A stretch of DNA of 64,000 bases from Clytia hemisphaerica. Taxonomy: Eukaryota; Cnidaria; Hydrozoa; Leptothecata; Clytiidae. Location: positions 319,140 to 383,139 of the forward strand of contig CACVBU010001197.1 of the NCBI GenBank assembly GCA_902728285.1, in the 5' to 3' direction. A program made the position numbers and the translations under genes. Each line of letters starts with the position of its first letter. Positions within the stretch are counted from its first letter, which is position 1. Shown piece by piece: positions 42,724 to 55,543 of this stretch. The notes beneath the pieces are model-generated. The model worked only from the letters and a program-made list of their open reading frames with translations, was not told the origin of the DNA and ran no database searches.

Positions 42724-45700
42724 CTGTGAAATAGAAGAAAGAATATTAATTAAACATTAATTTTTGTTTATTAGTTGGACTAAGAGATTTCTCATTTTTG
42801 GATGGTTGACAGAGCATTATGCTGCCCCTCCTCATATATAATTACCGAAGTAATTCTTAAGTATGAAAATAATCAATTACTAATGATCTACCTGTGATAT
42901 ATAGTACCGTTTAACAAAATAATTATAAACAAATTTATGAAAATTTCATACCAATTTTTAGAAAAAAAATCTGCAGAATGGAAGACCTCTTATCAATTCG
43001 AGTAGTTAACTTCAATTAATGACAAATCGTTTTAAAACCTTAAGCCCAGTTATACACAATTATACTATCGTTAATTTTAATTATTAATAAATATAGAATA
43101 ATACGAACAATAGAAGGCCATTATGTTTTTTTTCAACACGTTCTTTTTGACCTTTTGTTTGAAAAATTATCATTGTGTGATTATTATTATTTTGAAGTGC
43201 GAAGATGGGAAAATATTAGAATAAAAATATCGGGGAAAGTGAGTATTATGCGTATTTCTTCAAATATTTTTTCTGAGATAACCATGAGAAAATGACAGAC
43301 GGCATTGGTATATTTTTCGCCCATTTTATATTTCGTTTTACTGTTTTAGTTTTTTTTTCAACTGTATCTGATTCAGAGTTCTTTTCTTTTCGATTGAGAC
43401 AAAAACTGGAGGGATTTTCCTTACGCAGTTTGTGTTTTCATCACAACAATTCTCAACGCTGAATATTATATTTGCTATAAAAAGTTAACTTTTCATCAGC
43501 AAAACTTCATCGAGTATTTCAATTTTTTTATTGAAAAAATAATTATTTCGCGTAATTAATCTGAAAATAAATTAATATTTGTTGCAAACAACCTTTCATA
43601 AATCAGAAGTCTCAAGCGATTTATCTAAATTGTCCTGTTTCGAAAAGTGCGCAACTTTCGCGCAAAGCAATTAAAAAAATAATTGCTTTATTTTTGACAT
43701 TTTTCAATTTAGTCACTCATAATAATCACGAATAGACAGAAAAGAGCGCCGAAAATAGTAAAAATCAGCTTAAAACTGTAAGAATGAACAATCCAAAAAT
43801 TATTTTCACAAATTCTTCAGATTTGAATTCACCTGTAATTACCGTTAACTTGCACCAGAAGTTCACAAAAAGTATGAAATAAAATTTTCCAATTTTTGTC
43901 ACTCCGCTTTTTACCAGATTAATTTAAATTCAACTACTGCAGGACAACAAAAGATTCTGCAAACAAACTTTAATGTATCTTTTGTTTCAAATGGAATGCA
44001 CGTAATTAATATTCATTCTCCGTAATTTTAATGACCTTTACATTCTTGTGAAAAAGCCAGATTTAATTATTCTCCTCATTAAAAAGGCGTTATACAATAA
44101 ATGATTTTTTTAACCAAACCCTACTAAGGAAGCACGAATTTGGGTGCGATGACATTGTATATCTTTAGTAAAATCTTTATTGAAATTGAAATCTAAGTAA
44201 TTATTCACTAATATTTCAGCCGTTTTATTAAAAGAAAGCTGAGACTTAGTATGATGTTAATGAAAATTAATTCTTTCCAGACAAACTTCAATTTTTACCT
44301 TTTATTTTCTTAAATTTTTGCAACTTTTTCAAAAACCCGCAAAATAGCAAAATAGCATTTGCAACGCTAAAATTGTGTGCAAAATACAGAATATTTGCAG
44401 ATTTGTGTCTTTTCTAGGTCAAGCAAACTTTAATTGATCATTAATTTCATGTAATTATGAAAAAAATATTGTAATTTCACATGCAATTAGAAATAGTACT
44501 ATAAATCAATGTTGGAAAATTACTATAATTATAAGCTTTTACTTTAACTTTTATTAGCAATTATAGGAAAAAAACTTGCGAAAGGTTTAATTTGATTGAA
44601 AATATATAACTTTTGCAAATTTGCGTTTGGAGATTCCACAGATATTTCTAATTTAAGGAGTACATTTGACATTTACCTTTAGGAAAACACCAAATATTGA
44701 AGTGGGTGATTATAAGTGGAAAGCTGCTTAATTTACAAGACAATAGGCAATGTTGGGGTTATACTGAAGTTTTATGCAAGAGCGCTAGGTTGAAGTCAAG
44801 GATTACTGAGCAAAACCCTTGTGGAAAACAGTTCCTTAGGAGTCAAATAAAACAAATATGTTTACCTGCTTGTTGGTGGGGAGACATTTTCATCTCAATC
44901 ATCGCAATGAATTATGGGTGTGTCCCAAATTTGAAAATCTGCACTCAATCGTTTACACCAAAAATATCTACGTACATATACAAATGATGTCTTGCAAAAT
45001 TAAAGCCAAGAACACACGCAGGCTGAAATCACAATTTTTATATTCACTCTTGATTTTCTCTTTCTCTCTGGATACTTGTTAAGTTAATGATAGTATAATT
45101 TCTAATGACTCTTTAATATGATATCAACGAGTCATTTTATAGCTGTATAATAAGTCAGCCGTGACACATAATTGTTCAAGTAGATTGGTACCGAGTCAAA
45201 AACAATGAAAACGCTTCCGGGCAAGATAGGAGATTTTTTTGTTTATGTTTTTCTTGTTTAATTGAGATACGCACCGTTTTACAAAAAAATTGCTTGGTTG
45301 TTATGTAAGCGCGCATTTTTTTGGGAAGAATTTTTTTTTGCGAAATCATTGTTTCCTTTTTTATGTGTTTGTTTTGTGTATTTGTCATTAATGTCGTACA
45401 GGATGATAAAAAATACTTTTCGTACATTTTCATTAAAAATTTGACGAACACAATCATTAAATGTTTTCCCTTTAGGGAAATGGCATGATCTAACTTTTAA
45501 GAATAATTTGGTTGAAAAATCTTGATTTATGCGATTATTAATTGGAGAGCGGGTAAATTTAACGCGAAAATCACTTAAAATAACTTTGAGTTAATTTATA
45601 AGCGACAAAAGTACTGTAATTAACCTTATTGGTTTTCGATGTCTGGACAATCAATGAATCGTTTTAAAATAAAATAATACGCAATCATTAAAATGGCCTG

Positions 45701-46902
45701 AAGGAAAAGTTTTTCAAAGATTAACTTTCTTTTTCCAAAGATTTGGAACAAAATTGAATATTAGCGTATTAAAAAGGATCAAAAAACAATATTTCAAATT
45801 TGTCTCACTATTTGAGTTTCTCACGATTTTTTGCGGTCCTTTCAAAAAAATAATTATCTAACAAGAAAAAAATAAACGCAAGATATTCGAGCCTCCACAT
45901 TATCTAGATGGAGTGAAATTAATGTTGGATTATCAGGGGATTATCTGGAAGGTTTTTTATTCAGGTGCAGATAATTTTGATTAACTTAAGATCATCAACT
46001 CAATATATTTAAATCTTACAATTAAAGAATAGAGGCAAATGGGTCAAATTTAATGAAACTTAGCTTCCCTGCCTCACGCGTAATATGTGATAATATCAAG
46101 ATACACGTAAAATAAAGTTTAAAATTGTAGCACAAAGCGCCAATCGCATGCAACACATACAACCCTGTCTCAGCGATCCGGTTAGAATTTTTTCGCCATT
46201 TGTTGTAGTTTGGAAAGATTTCCGTTGACCTTCAATTTAGGAGCAGCGGGCGACTAGGTCTAAAAAAGTCCTTATTGTGTTTTTTTTGATAAAACACGGG
46301 TTATACAAAGTTATATTAATGCAGTCAAAACATGTAATTACTCGAAAAAGTTCACGTGATTTTATTCCCATCTTACTTGCTTTACAAATTACAGCTGATA
46401 ACTTTATGGTCCTTTATTTAGTGTCAATAAATTCGAACCAATCAGAAATAAATGTCACATAAAAAAATTTCGAGTAAAAGCTTGATTGGTCTTCAGACTT
46501 TGATTTTGCAACCTGTGTATTGAGTATTTTCCAAAAGGTCTTGAAAATTCAGAGCAATTTTTGTTAACCGTAGTAAAGATATTCTTTGGATTATAATAAT
46601 TGAGCATGCTATCTAGAGGACTAATTCGGACATAATAGGATTCAGTACTCATTTTGACAATTTGGGGAAGTCCTTCCCCGCGTCCAAAATAAAACACCCT
46701 TGACATCACTAATTTCGACGCATATTAGTTTCCTATACCCAATAAATATTTTGACCAACAAAAAGAAAAAATCATCAAAGTAATTACGTATATTTTAATA
46801 ATCATCCCAAGAATAATATTTTCAATTTTATTTTTCATTATTCCCCTACTAGCTGGAATTTTTTTTAGTTCATGGCCACACCCTTCACTTTTTTTGGGAA
46901 TG
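42724..46902. promoter_or_regulatory. Large gene-poor, AT-rich interval upstream of Dlx
   Basis: About 4.2 kb lacks convincing coding frames, RNA genes or clear MITE copies, except a short CTGTCTCAG piece at about 46161. It is the likely 5' flank of the Dlx gene and is unusually poor in recognised mobile elements compared with the rest of the window. The short frames at 44697-45082 and 45262-45444 are AT-rich and show no protein-like motifs. No specific regulatory site can be named. Confidence 0.3.
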
Positions 46903-47072
46903 CTTCTTTATGCCTCTCTGCGTGATGTTCAGCAATTAAGAGAAGGATCAAGGGTAAGTGGAGGAATAATACAGGGGGGAAGAGCGGCGCCCTCGCCTAC
47001 CTTTGGGTGAATAGCTATCGAATGACGAGGAGCTTTCGGGTCGTCTCCAACTGCACTCGCAGACTTACTTAC
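46903..47072 (+). mobile_element. tRNA-derived SINE, 5'-truncated, with 11-bp target duplication
   Basis: It matches the body and tail of the SINE at 34899-35155: 'ctctctgcgtgatgttcagc', 'agaaggatcaagggtaagtg', 'gcggcgccctcgcctac', 'cgggtcgtctccaactgc' and 'cgcagacttacttac'. The tRNA head is missing. TTTTGGGAATG flanks it at 46892-46902 and 47073-47083. This is the classic outcome of incomplete reverse transcription. Confidence 0.78.
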
Positions 47073-47449
47073 TTTTGGGAATGTTAAAAACTTTATCCTC
47101 CCAAAGCTTTATAAAAGTAATTCCTTTTTTAACCATTATCATCATCATCGTCATCGTTAATGGCAAAAAAAGGAATGGGAAATGGTAGCTGGCTGTTACA
47201 GGACGTCTATCATGATTAAATAAAATCCGTTTCGAATAAAAGAAGAAGATCAAGTAGTCATGAATGTTTGTTAAACAATGAAGCAAATCTGAAAAGTCTT
47301 TATAAGTGACGCCTATGTTACTGAAGAACTGGAGAGTCCTTCCGCTACAGTAGCTTCTACAACTTGAACAAGCACGGAACCTAATAAGTATCGTATTTGC
47401 TGCATATACAATCTCGTATCTAGAGCCACTTGCAACACTTTTTGATTTT

Positions 47450-47705
47450 ACTGATGGCCCGACCCTCAGAAGTTATCATTCATGTCTTCAACCACGATCA
47501 CGCAAATCAGCAAAAACGATGGACGATCAAACAATATCCTTTGAAAAAGTCCAAATCACGTATCACGGCTCAAAAATCTTTTAAATCACGTTTTGAACTC
47601 TCATCACGCAATCACGAAGAAAAAATTTCCAAATCACGTAATCACGCTGCATTAAAATCATTATATCACGTCATCATGAAAACCGCTGGAGGCCTTTTTA
47701 AAATG
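47450..47705 (+). repeat. TCACGCA-reiterated repeat, copy 2
   Basis: Many 'atcacg' and 'tcacgcaa' units (about 47488-47675) end in 'catgaaaaccgctggagg'. It has the same plan as 13797-14000, with 'atcacg' replacing 'ttcacg' in many units. The 97-codon frame here is repeat-derived. Confidence 0.6.
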
Positions 47706-47888
47706 TTGATACATTTCCCCTAAATATTCATTGACCTAATAGGTAATAATTTGTTTGTTTTTGATAGGTATTGCATTTATTGCCATAATAATAGGGTATC
47801 ATGATAATAAACAAGAGAATTAAACCAACGGTTAGGTTATCTAATTAGGGGCACTTAGGGCTTTAAATCAGTGAATGGGTCAAAGTAA

Positions 47889-48149
47889 AAGGTGTCCCGA
47901 AAAAAGGTCCTGTCAGAACACGAATACAAATGGAAAAATTTTTTAGTATCGACGTGTATATTACAAAACTAATGTTTTAATTATGACTATAAGTTTATTG
48001 CGTTATTGTTTTATTGCAACCATATAAGTGTTAATTACTGTATTGCGTTAAAGAGAAAAACTAGACATACACACACACACACACACACACACCAAATTTC
48101 TCTACTTGTAAACGTGTTCTGACACATGACTTTTTTTCGGGACACCCTG
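47889..48149. mobile_element. mariner-like MITE with GGTGTCCCGAAAAAA ends
   Basis: 'ggtgtcccgaaaaaaggtcc' plus 'tgtcagaacacg' on the left pair with 'cgtgttctgacacatgactt' plus 'ttttcgggacacc' on the right, giving about 35 bp of inverted ends. TA follows the right end. A (CA)n microsatellite (about 48068-48092) sits inside. Confidence 0.7.
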
Positions 48150-49852
48150 TAGTAATGGTTAGATTTTTGGGTATACGGAAAAAGATAAAGAACCATTTGA
48201 AGCTGAAAGTCTCTAATAAATAAAAGCAGACGAACCTTAATGTTAAATCGCAAACTAAAATTAATCAGTTCTTAAAAGAAATTAGCGGTTGGCATGGGAG
48301 AGAATCTTAACCAAACCAAACTAGAAGATCCGATCTTAAATCCTGGCAATTTTGACTTTTAAACTTTTTTGCGTGAGAAAAAATGAATCACCTATCAATT
48401 TATCTTTTCAAGGATTTAAGGGGCGCCAAAAGTGATTTAGATGTTGCAAACTTTTCGTCTCATCTCTTCGTAAAGTAACAAATATTGTAGACAAACACTA
48501 ATTATTTACGCATTCTTTTTTGTGTAGTCGTTAAGGTTAATTGCTAAAGTGATAAAGGGTTCTCGTATCTTCATTAGAGGAGACATAGCAAAAATATTTA
48601 ACTGTAATTTACTGAATTTCTATCTAATTACTGCAAAAAGAGCTAATCAGATTTCCAAGGAATATATAGTATGATGATATAAGCAAAAATATTGCAGTTC
48701 GAGTAGGTTATACGGGTCAATACTTGCATTAAAAGCTCAATTCAAGAACATTTGATATTCTTGAATATGTCAAAAGATTCTGCGTGCCCAACTAGTCTCA
48801 CCCATCAAAAACCAAAGTAAATAAAAAAATATTCGATTGATTTTTAACGTATAAAGGAGAAAACATTGGACTGCAGAGCCAACTACAATCTTGGAAACAG
48901 CTAAAGCGCGTCTGATCCATGTCTTATGTATTTTGCGACAGTTCCAGGGGTGTGAAATGGTTGTCAGCAGGGTCTTGACTGGAGTCTTTGACATAGACCA
49001 CATTGAATTACTTTCCCATCATGTCAGACAGGTAACTCAGGGAAGATTATTTCACTTTTTATTTTCCACAATTTAGTTGTTTGTTAATATTGCGTCGCTA
49101 AACGGAAGGTAGTTGGTTGGGACAATATCAATACGGCGTTTCCTTTAAACACGGGGGAGAAAATGACACTGCAAAAATATATTTACCGGTACTCCTACGT
49201 TGACGTTTTTAATGATTCTTACCGTAGTTTGAGTGGAGTATGAAGGTATTACTCAGCGAAGGAGTACGAAACCGCAAAGTGATTAACTAAAAAAGCCGGC
49301 AAACTTTTGAAGTAGCATACATATCGGATATTGAACGTTTTGATCAATTAGTTTTTTTTTTACTTGTAAAGGAAAAATATCACTAATTGCCATGAAATGA
49401 AGAAGAGGAGACAGAGAGAGAAAAAAGTTGCATTTTTTTATGCTGCAACAGCTGGTCGGCTAATCCTCAGGCATTTTTCGAAATACAAGTTTTTTCTTGA
49501 AACAAAAATTTTCTAAAATTGGTTAATGGTTTTCAAAAAAATTGAAAACAATTAGATAGTATTTCCTGCATAAGGATTAAGTAGGATTTAATATAAAAGT
49601 TTTGAAAATAAAGAAAAATCTATTTGTGCAAAACATTAAATTGGTCAGATGTTACTAGGGCCGGTAAAGGTATCAACTTGACAAAACCTGACAGCCTGGA
49701 GGAAAAAGATATCTTAGAACCTAAAAAATTATGACGTCAAAGTTTAATAGTAGGTATTAGGAACTTACGTAATTAACCTTAAAGTTTGCAGATGGTTCCC
49801 ATGAAGCTTTTTTGACGTAAACAAAGTTCCTGGAACTTTTCTTAGTGATATG
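48150..49852. other. Gene-free interval
   Basis: Nothing beyond short AT-rich open frames. No RNA gene or repeat family member recognised. Confidence 0.3.
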
Positions 49853-50240
49853 CACACGCTTTTTATTAGAATGCGCACTATAACAATATCCTTAATGAAA
49901 TGGAAACTAGCCAGAGAAATGAAATTATACTAAGATTATCACCATCCAAAAAAAATTTGCAAATCTAACTAAGGACGCCAATTTCAGTATTTTAGCTGTA
50001 AATCCCCTGTCAAGTCTCAAGAGCTCCACAGAAACACAATATACTTTAGTTTGATGTGTACATAAAACGTTGAATTTATGCATTCTAATCTTAAAATACT
50101 TTTAATAACATTTTATTCTCAAAATTTAAAAATATTATAAAAAACTGTGCATTCGATGACTCATACTCTCACAATCTTGAAAGGTTTATGTACGCTCATG
50201 GAAATAACAAAATTCTATGCTCCCTAAAAGATATACGTTT
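49853..50240. mobile_element. Non-autonomous element, TATTAGAATG-end family, degenerate copy
   Basis: 'acacgctttttattagaatg', 'ttaatgaaatggaaactagc', 'ctaagattatcaccatcc' and 'ctaactaaggacgccaattt' parallel the left half of 31648-32004. The right end is not clear, so the boundary is approximate. Confidence 0.5.
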
Positions 50241-50599
50241 TTCGTTTATGGTGGTGACGTGGCTTCATCTCCCTAGAGTTACCAATCATAAAGTAAGGCA
50301 CCCAAGTTACTGTTTGGTGTCTTAGCACTGACGATCTGATCTTCATTTATATTTGATAGTTTCACTGTTGTTGGGGTGGTTACCAGAGTGTATCATACAT
50401 ACGAAGAAGCCTATATTATTATTTTCGAGTTAAAACCGAGGCAGTATACAATCGAGCTTCATCAAGCTTTTACAGAAATCTATTTCGTTAGCCTTAGCAC
50501 TATTAATGATCCCGAACCCCCTGAATCCAAAAAAACTGAAATCTATCCCTGTGATTACGGGGTGGGAGTATCAACCATTATTCGGCACCTAGATGCAGA

Positions 50600-50890
50600 A
50601 ATTTTCAACTGACACGCTAAATCTTTGAAGGACGGAAACTTTTTGAGCATCTGGAAGGTTCAGATCACGGAATTTTGCAAGATTACGTTAAGGACTTTGA
50701 AGCGAAAGGCCTGGTCGCCAGGGCTCGTTTCAGGGGATTGACGGAAGGGTAGTGGGGGTGCGGCACATCCAAGACCAACTATCACTCCTATCTGGTGGGA
50801 AATTGACCTGCTCCTTTAGAGCTTTTAGCGAGGGCGGCCGCCAATCCACCAGCGGAATATCAGATAAAGTTAACACCGACAAAGCGACCC
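50600..50890 (-). repeat. Dispersed repeat, inverted second copy of the 0.9-kb repeat
   Basis: The reverse complement contains 'ctgatattccgctggtggat', 'ggcggccgccctcgctaaa', 'tcaatttcccaccagatag', 'gcaaaattccgtgatctgaa' and 'ccttccagatgctc', matching 860-1130. The derived peptide frames differ in the two copies, so no conserved protein is implied. Confidence 0.55.
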
Positions 50891-53800
50891 TCATCGGTGA
50901 AAATGACTCATGAAACAAACCACAAAACATGTGTGCCTGTCGACAGTAAATACCTCTGGCACCGTTCTCAGACCTGAGCCTTAATTTCCCGGATGTAATT
51001 TCGTCAAATATCAATTTGAAAATAACTAATATCAATTTCATGACAATTAATTGAAAATGAGGGAACATGGCTAAATCTTCTTGGTACAAATTTCAACAAA
51101 ATGACATACAATTAGAAAATAAATATGAAATGACTTTTTAATGATAAATGGTATTTAAAGCAAATGATGGCAATTGCTACCATACAAGAATTATCATAAT
51201 TTTTTTTCTCTTTATGTGTTTTTCTAAATTTTTGATTTCTCATATTTCCATGCTAAAATTAAAGAGCTCAGCTCTCTTTTTTTATATGAAAATGCTTTAT
51301 GCAAAGTCGAAAATAATAAGTGTTTATATGCCTCATATCCTTAGAGGAAATTTTTAAAGACGTTTTTAATATTAATGACCATGGTACTTATCTCTGAGCT
51401 TTTTTTCTATATCTTTCTTTCCTTTAATATTTCTGGTTTGCGTTAAGGAATTTGCAGAATTTGGATGACCAGTTGATAATATACAGATGAAGTATTCTGA
51501 AAAGGGAGCTTTTTTATCATTGCTTATTTAATTAACTCTCTCTAATTCGACTCTATTATTCGGATATTTCTATAATTCGAACTAGAATTTTGGTCCCATT
51601 AGCTGGAAACTGATATGAATTACTCTTTCTCTAATTTGATGAACATTTCTGGTCCCTTGAAGATCGAATAAGAGCAGAGAGTCAATTGCAAATAAATGTA
51701 TTTGTAAAACCGTGAAGTTATGTTCCCCCAAAAAAGCATCTCTTTAAAGTATTCGCTTTTTTGTGGAAGCCATAGAATATGTAAAGGAGATATTTGGCAC
51801 GATTTCAAAATTCATTAATTGCAATATCTATATTTTCCCTGGAAAATTGGCAACTCTAATGAAAACATTTTTGATTGAGTACCTCAATTATGTTCCTCCT
51901 GATTCAGTTTCTATATGGAGTTTGATAGTTTAAGGCATCGTTTTCTTGCAGCGATCAATCCTGGTATTGTGTACTATTTTCTGATTTTTTGTATTCAAAG
52001 TAGATTGAGAAAGGCTTGTCAAATTATAAAACTGTTTTTAAGATAAATTGTGCATCTCTGTCTCACAGCAGGGTTAGTCACTTATGATTTATAGAAGTAA
52101 AAGGAAAGATTGAAAATCATGAAACGATTTCGTTTAAATGGTTTAAGTCATTCTTTCAAAAAATCATCACCGTTAAAGGAAAAAAATCACCAAAAGCATT
52201 TCATAATCTCTTGTCTCTTCGGTCTCTCGAAAAATTATGTTTTTCCTTGAAGAGCTCGAAGAAGCGAAAGTCAGTTCTTTAAGTGTTTCCAATAAAGGTG
52301 TGCCAATCTCCACGTGATACTGGCAAATTGTTGGCAAAGATTTTTGACTATAATTTGTCAGAGAAATCGGGGAGTAACGAGGAGTAAACCAGTATAGATG
52401 ATTCATCAAAAGGATGTCATCTAATTATCTTACTGATGGAAGTGGTAATTATCATAAATAAAGAATTGAAAAATTATAGTTTTTGAGCATCGTTGTTGCA
52501 CTTATTGGGAGTTTTATTGATAAAAAAAATCGATAATTTTCAGAACCTTTACAATTCAAATGAGATTCCAATTACAATAGATTGATTTTTTTTAATTTCT
52601 TTAAAATCGAGAATGATGTGTAACTGTGTTTTTGTTTTGAGAAGAATGAGAGAGAAATAGATGCAAACCACACGGTCATTAATGGCTTCATAAAATTCCC
52701 ATTAAATCACAAATGAAAATGACAATCAATTGACAAATGAGGCGTCTCTCAAAAACAATAGCTTCTCTTAATGGCTGCAATTAAAGAAAAACTAATTACA
52801 CTTTTTTTTCTTAAAAAGGTATTTATAAAAGTGCCGCTTTTTTCACCCTTTTCCTCTTGTTTCGCCCTACCTTGGTGAAAAAAACAAAAACAATTATTTT
52901 CAAAAAATCAGGTCACCTGTGACAGTTATAAATAAATAATAGAAATTAGAAAAAGAACCCGAACTACAGTTGGGTCAACAGTTGAAGTATTAAAGACTTT
53001 AAGCGAGGCTTATATATCAAATCTTTAAAATTTATGGTATGCAGGCAGCAACATTGTAATTATTGATAATGAATTACAAATACAATTAATTGTTGCAATT
53101 AATATTCTTCAACCAAACATCCGCCATAAAATGAACCAAAACATTTCCCCTTTGGGACATCCGCGGTACTTTTTTACCTTTAAGAAAAATACCGTGCTTC
53201 GATAGCTTTCTGGGATTTCTCATCATGTTCCTAGTCATCAGAGGGAAGAAGTGAGGTGTTAATTGCACTGTTTTGACGGATATGTGGAATACTTTTTTTT
53301 CGAATTATTTGATTTATTCAACAAGAAATAATCCTTGCGTTTGGACTCCCCGTTTGTCTTTTTCCCATTTCTGTCTAATTCCAAATCTTAATGTCTGTAA
53401 TTTCACTTACCATTTAAAGCAGATTTTAGCTATCACTTTTGGTAATAGTTTCCCTTTGCAGAATGTACACACAGCTATAGTAGCTTTGTGAATTTGGAAA
53501 AAATGCATTTTGTAATTGGAGATTAATATGAGAGGAGGGAAGATTGACCACATTGGCAAATGAAAGTCATTAATCGAATCTGGCAAATGATAATGACAAA
53601 TTTAACAGGACACGTACTGTACTTATATAAATACCACCCACTTTGTGAAATCTAAATGCCATTATAACTTATATTGAAAATTTAATTCAAGGTGAAAAGT
53701 CAGTCAACCTATTAGAATCGAACTGATACTTTATACAAATAATACTTGGAACTCCCTTTAGAGATTAGACCCTGGAAGGTTAAGTCTATTTAATGTACTT

Positions 53801-55100
53801 ATTTTGACCTTCAACATCGCCATAAAGGAAAAATTGAAACTAATAAAACCTAGCAACAAGCTCATACCCGTTGACTTTAAAAGCAGGCGTGGCAATATCA
53901 AAGATATAATCTGTGATCTTAAGCAAAAGGTTTTCAGATTGTCACAACTAACAAGGAAGACATTTAATTTCGTTAGCATGGCAGTCACAATTAAAAACAC
54001 ATTTCAAAGCGCAAACACATTAAAAACATTTCAAATTTAGAATCTGAAAGTACGCCATTTATAACGCTAAACTTGACGTCTTACAATATTAATGGTATTT
54101 TTATGCTTTTCAATGCAGAAGAAAATATAATATTGGTGCTCTAAATAAATTGTAATGGCGCTTTGCAGACAGACTTAAATATTCCAAATTTGGGAATTAT
54201 AATAAGAGCCAAAATAAGGTTGATTCAAATTTTTTTAGAATGATAGAAAAGTAATGTCTTTTTCCATACTGTGGATTCGGACCGTAATTCGACCTGTGAG
54301 GACAGATGGAAATAAAAAGTACGTATGATAATCAGCCAGGATCCTGGATAAAGCAAGAACCAAATAAGTTACAACTTGGAAACACAGAAAATATTAAATG
54401 ATGATGTTTCATTTATTTTAAAACATAACAAAGATAATGTCTTTCCATACAGCAGTGTTTCTTTAACTCGAACCTCTATAACTCAAATGTTTTAGTCCCT
54501 TCAGTTAACAATGCCTTTATAAATCTTACTCCATAACTCGAAATTTGAAGTTTTGGTATATTTACTCCTGAATGAAGAGACACGCTTCTCTTAAAATAAA
54601 GAATCATTGGCATATTTATGTCCAGACATTTCAATGAAATTCTTACAGAGGGTCCTCACAGGTCGAATTTCAGAGAAACCAGACTGTGATTTTGACGGTA
54701 CCTTGTTGTCTTGTTATCAACTATATTACAATCAACTGTAAAAACTTATTTGTAATACCAAAGAATACGAATTTACAGATTTTAGGTTTTTACACAACAT
54801 TTTAAAAGTGTGTGGTTTTGCGTTAAATTTAGTTAATTTTTGATCCCTGATGATAAGTAGCGTGAAAACTTTGCTGTTCTGCATCTGGAGGGCAGAACCT
54901 CAACAGTTATGAAATAGTAATTTTCCAATCATGTTTTGAAATTGAGATTGCAATTTATCAACCGCATATGGTATTAGCGAGAAATTAGGATAAACAACTG
55001 CCTTGAGGTTGGAATGGTAGACCCGCTTAAGATTTTTCACAAGAGCAAAAAATCGAATTTAATATTTCCATTCATAACTGCAAATGGGAATAATATCTCA
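50891..55100. other. Long gene-free AT-rich interval
   Basis: About 4.2 kb with only short AT-rich frames. A CTGTCTCACAG piece at about 52055 and pogo-like 'taactcgaacctctataact' at about 54465 are the only element traces seen. Confidence 0.35.
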
Positions 55101-55539
55101 ACCTTTTAAGTGCCACGGTCATTTTTTTCTAAGTTAAAAAAACCCCGCTAGTTCAAGCCTTAAAGGCTTATATCTCCGGATCTAGCACCGGATCCGCTGC
55201 ACGGACCTGCCTGAATGATAGAAAGGTGCCCAGTGGTAAAACTTCAAATTAATTCGCTGGAGGACAGAATCAAGTAAAGCAGGGCCAAATTTGGAGGTTC
55301 TTGGATCACTCGTTGACCAAAAATGGTCAAAAAACGGTCAAAATCTTAAAAAAGTGACATTGATATTTTGGCTTAAAATACCGCTGAAAAGACTCACTTT
55401 TGATTTGTTTTTGGCTTGACCATGAAGTTCAATCCAATTCCTATGAGTTAGACCAAAAATCACGATTTCTAACTCAAACTGGTCATTACAGGAGGGCCAT
55501 AGCCCATGTCTGATATATACGACATTGGCACTTAAAGGG
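55101..55539 (-). mobile_element. piggyBac-like element, AAGTGCC-end family, inverted copy
   Basis: It starts 'accttttaagtgcc' and ends 'ggcacttaaaggg' followed by TTAA (55540-55543). Blocks 'gtgcccagtggtaaaac', 'ggttcttggatcactcgttg', 'gtgacattgat' and 'gatttctaactcaaactgg' are the complement of 6998-7614. The left TTAA has mutated to TCAA. Confidence 0.72.
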
Positions 55540-55543
55540 TTAA

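Noticed and set aside
48068..48092. (CA)n tract as a standalone feature of interest
   Set aside because: It is an ordinary microsatellite lying inside a mariner-like MITE.
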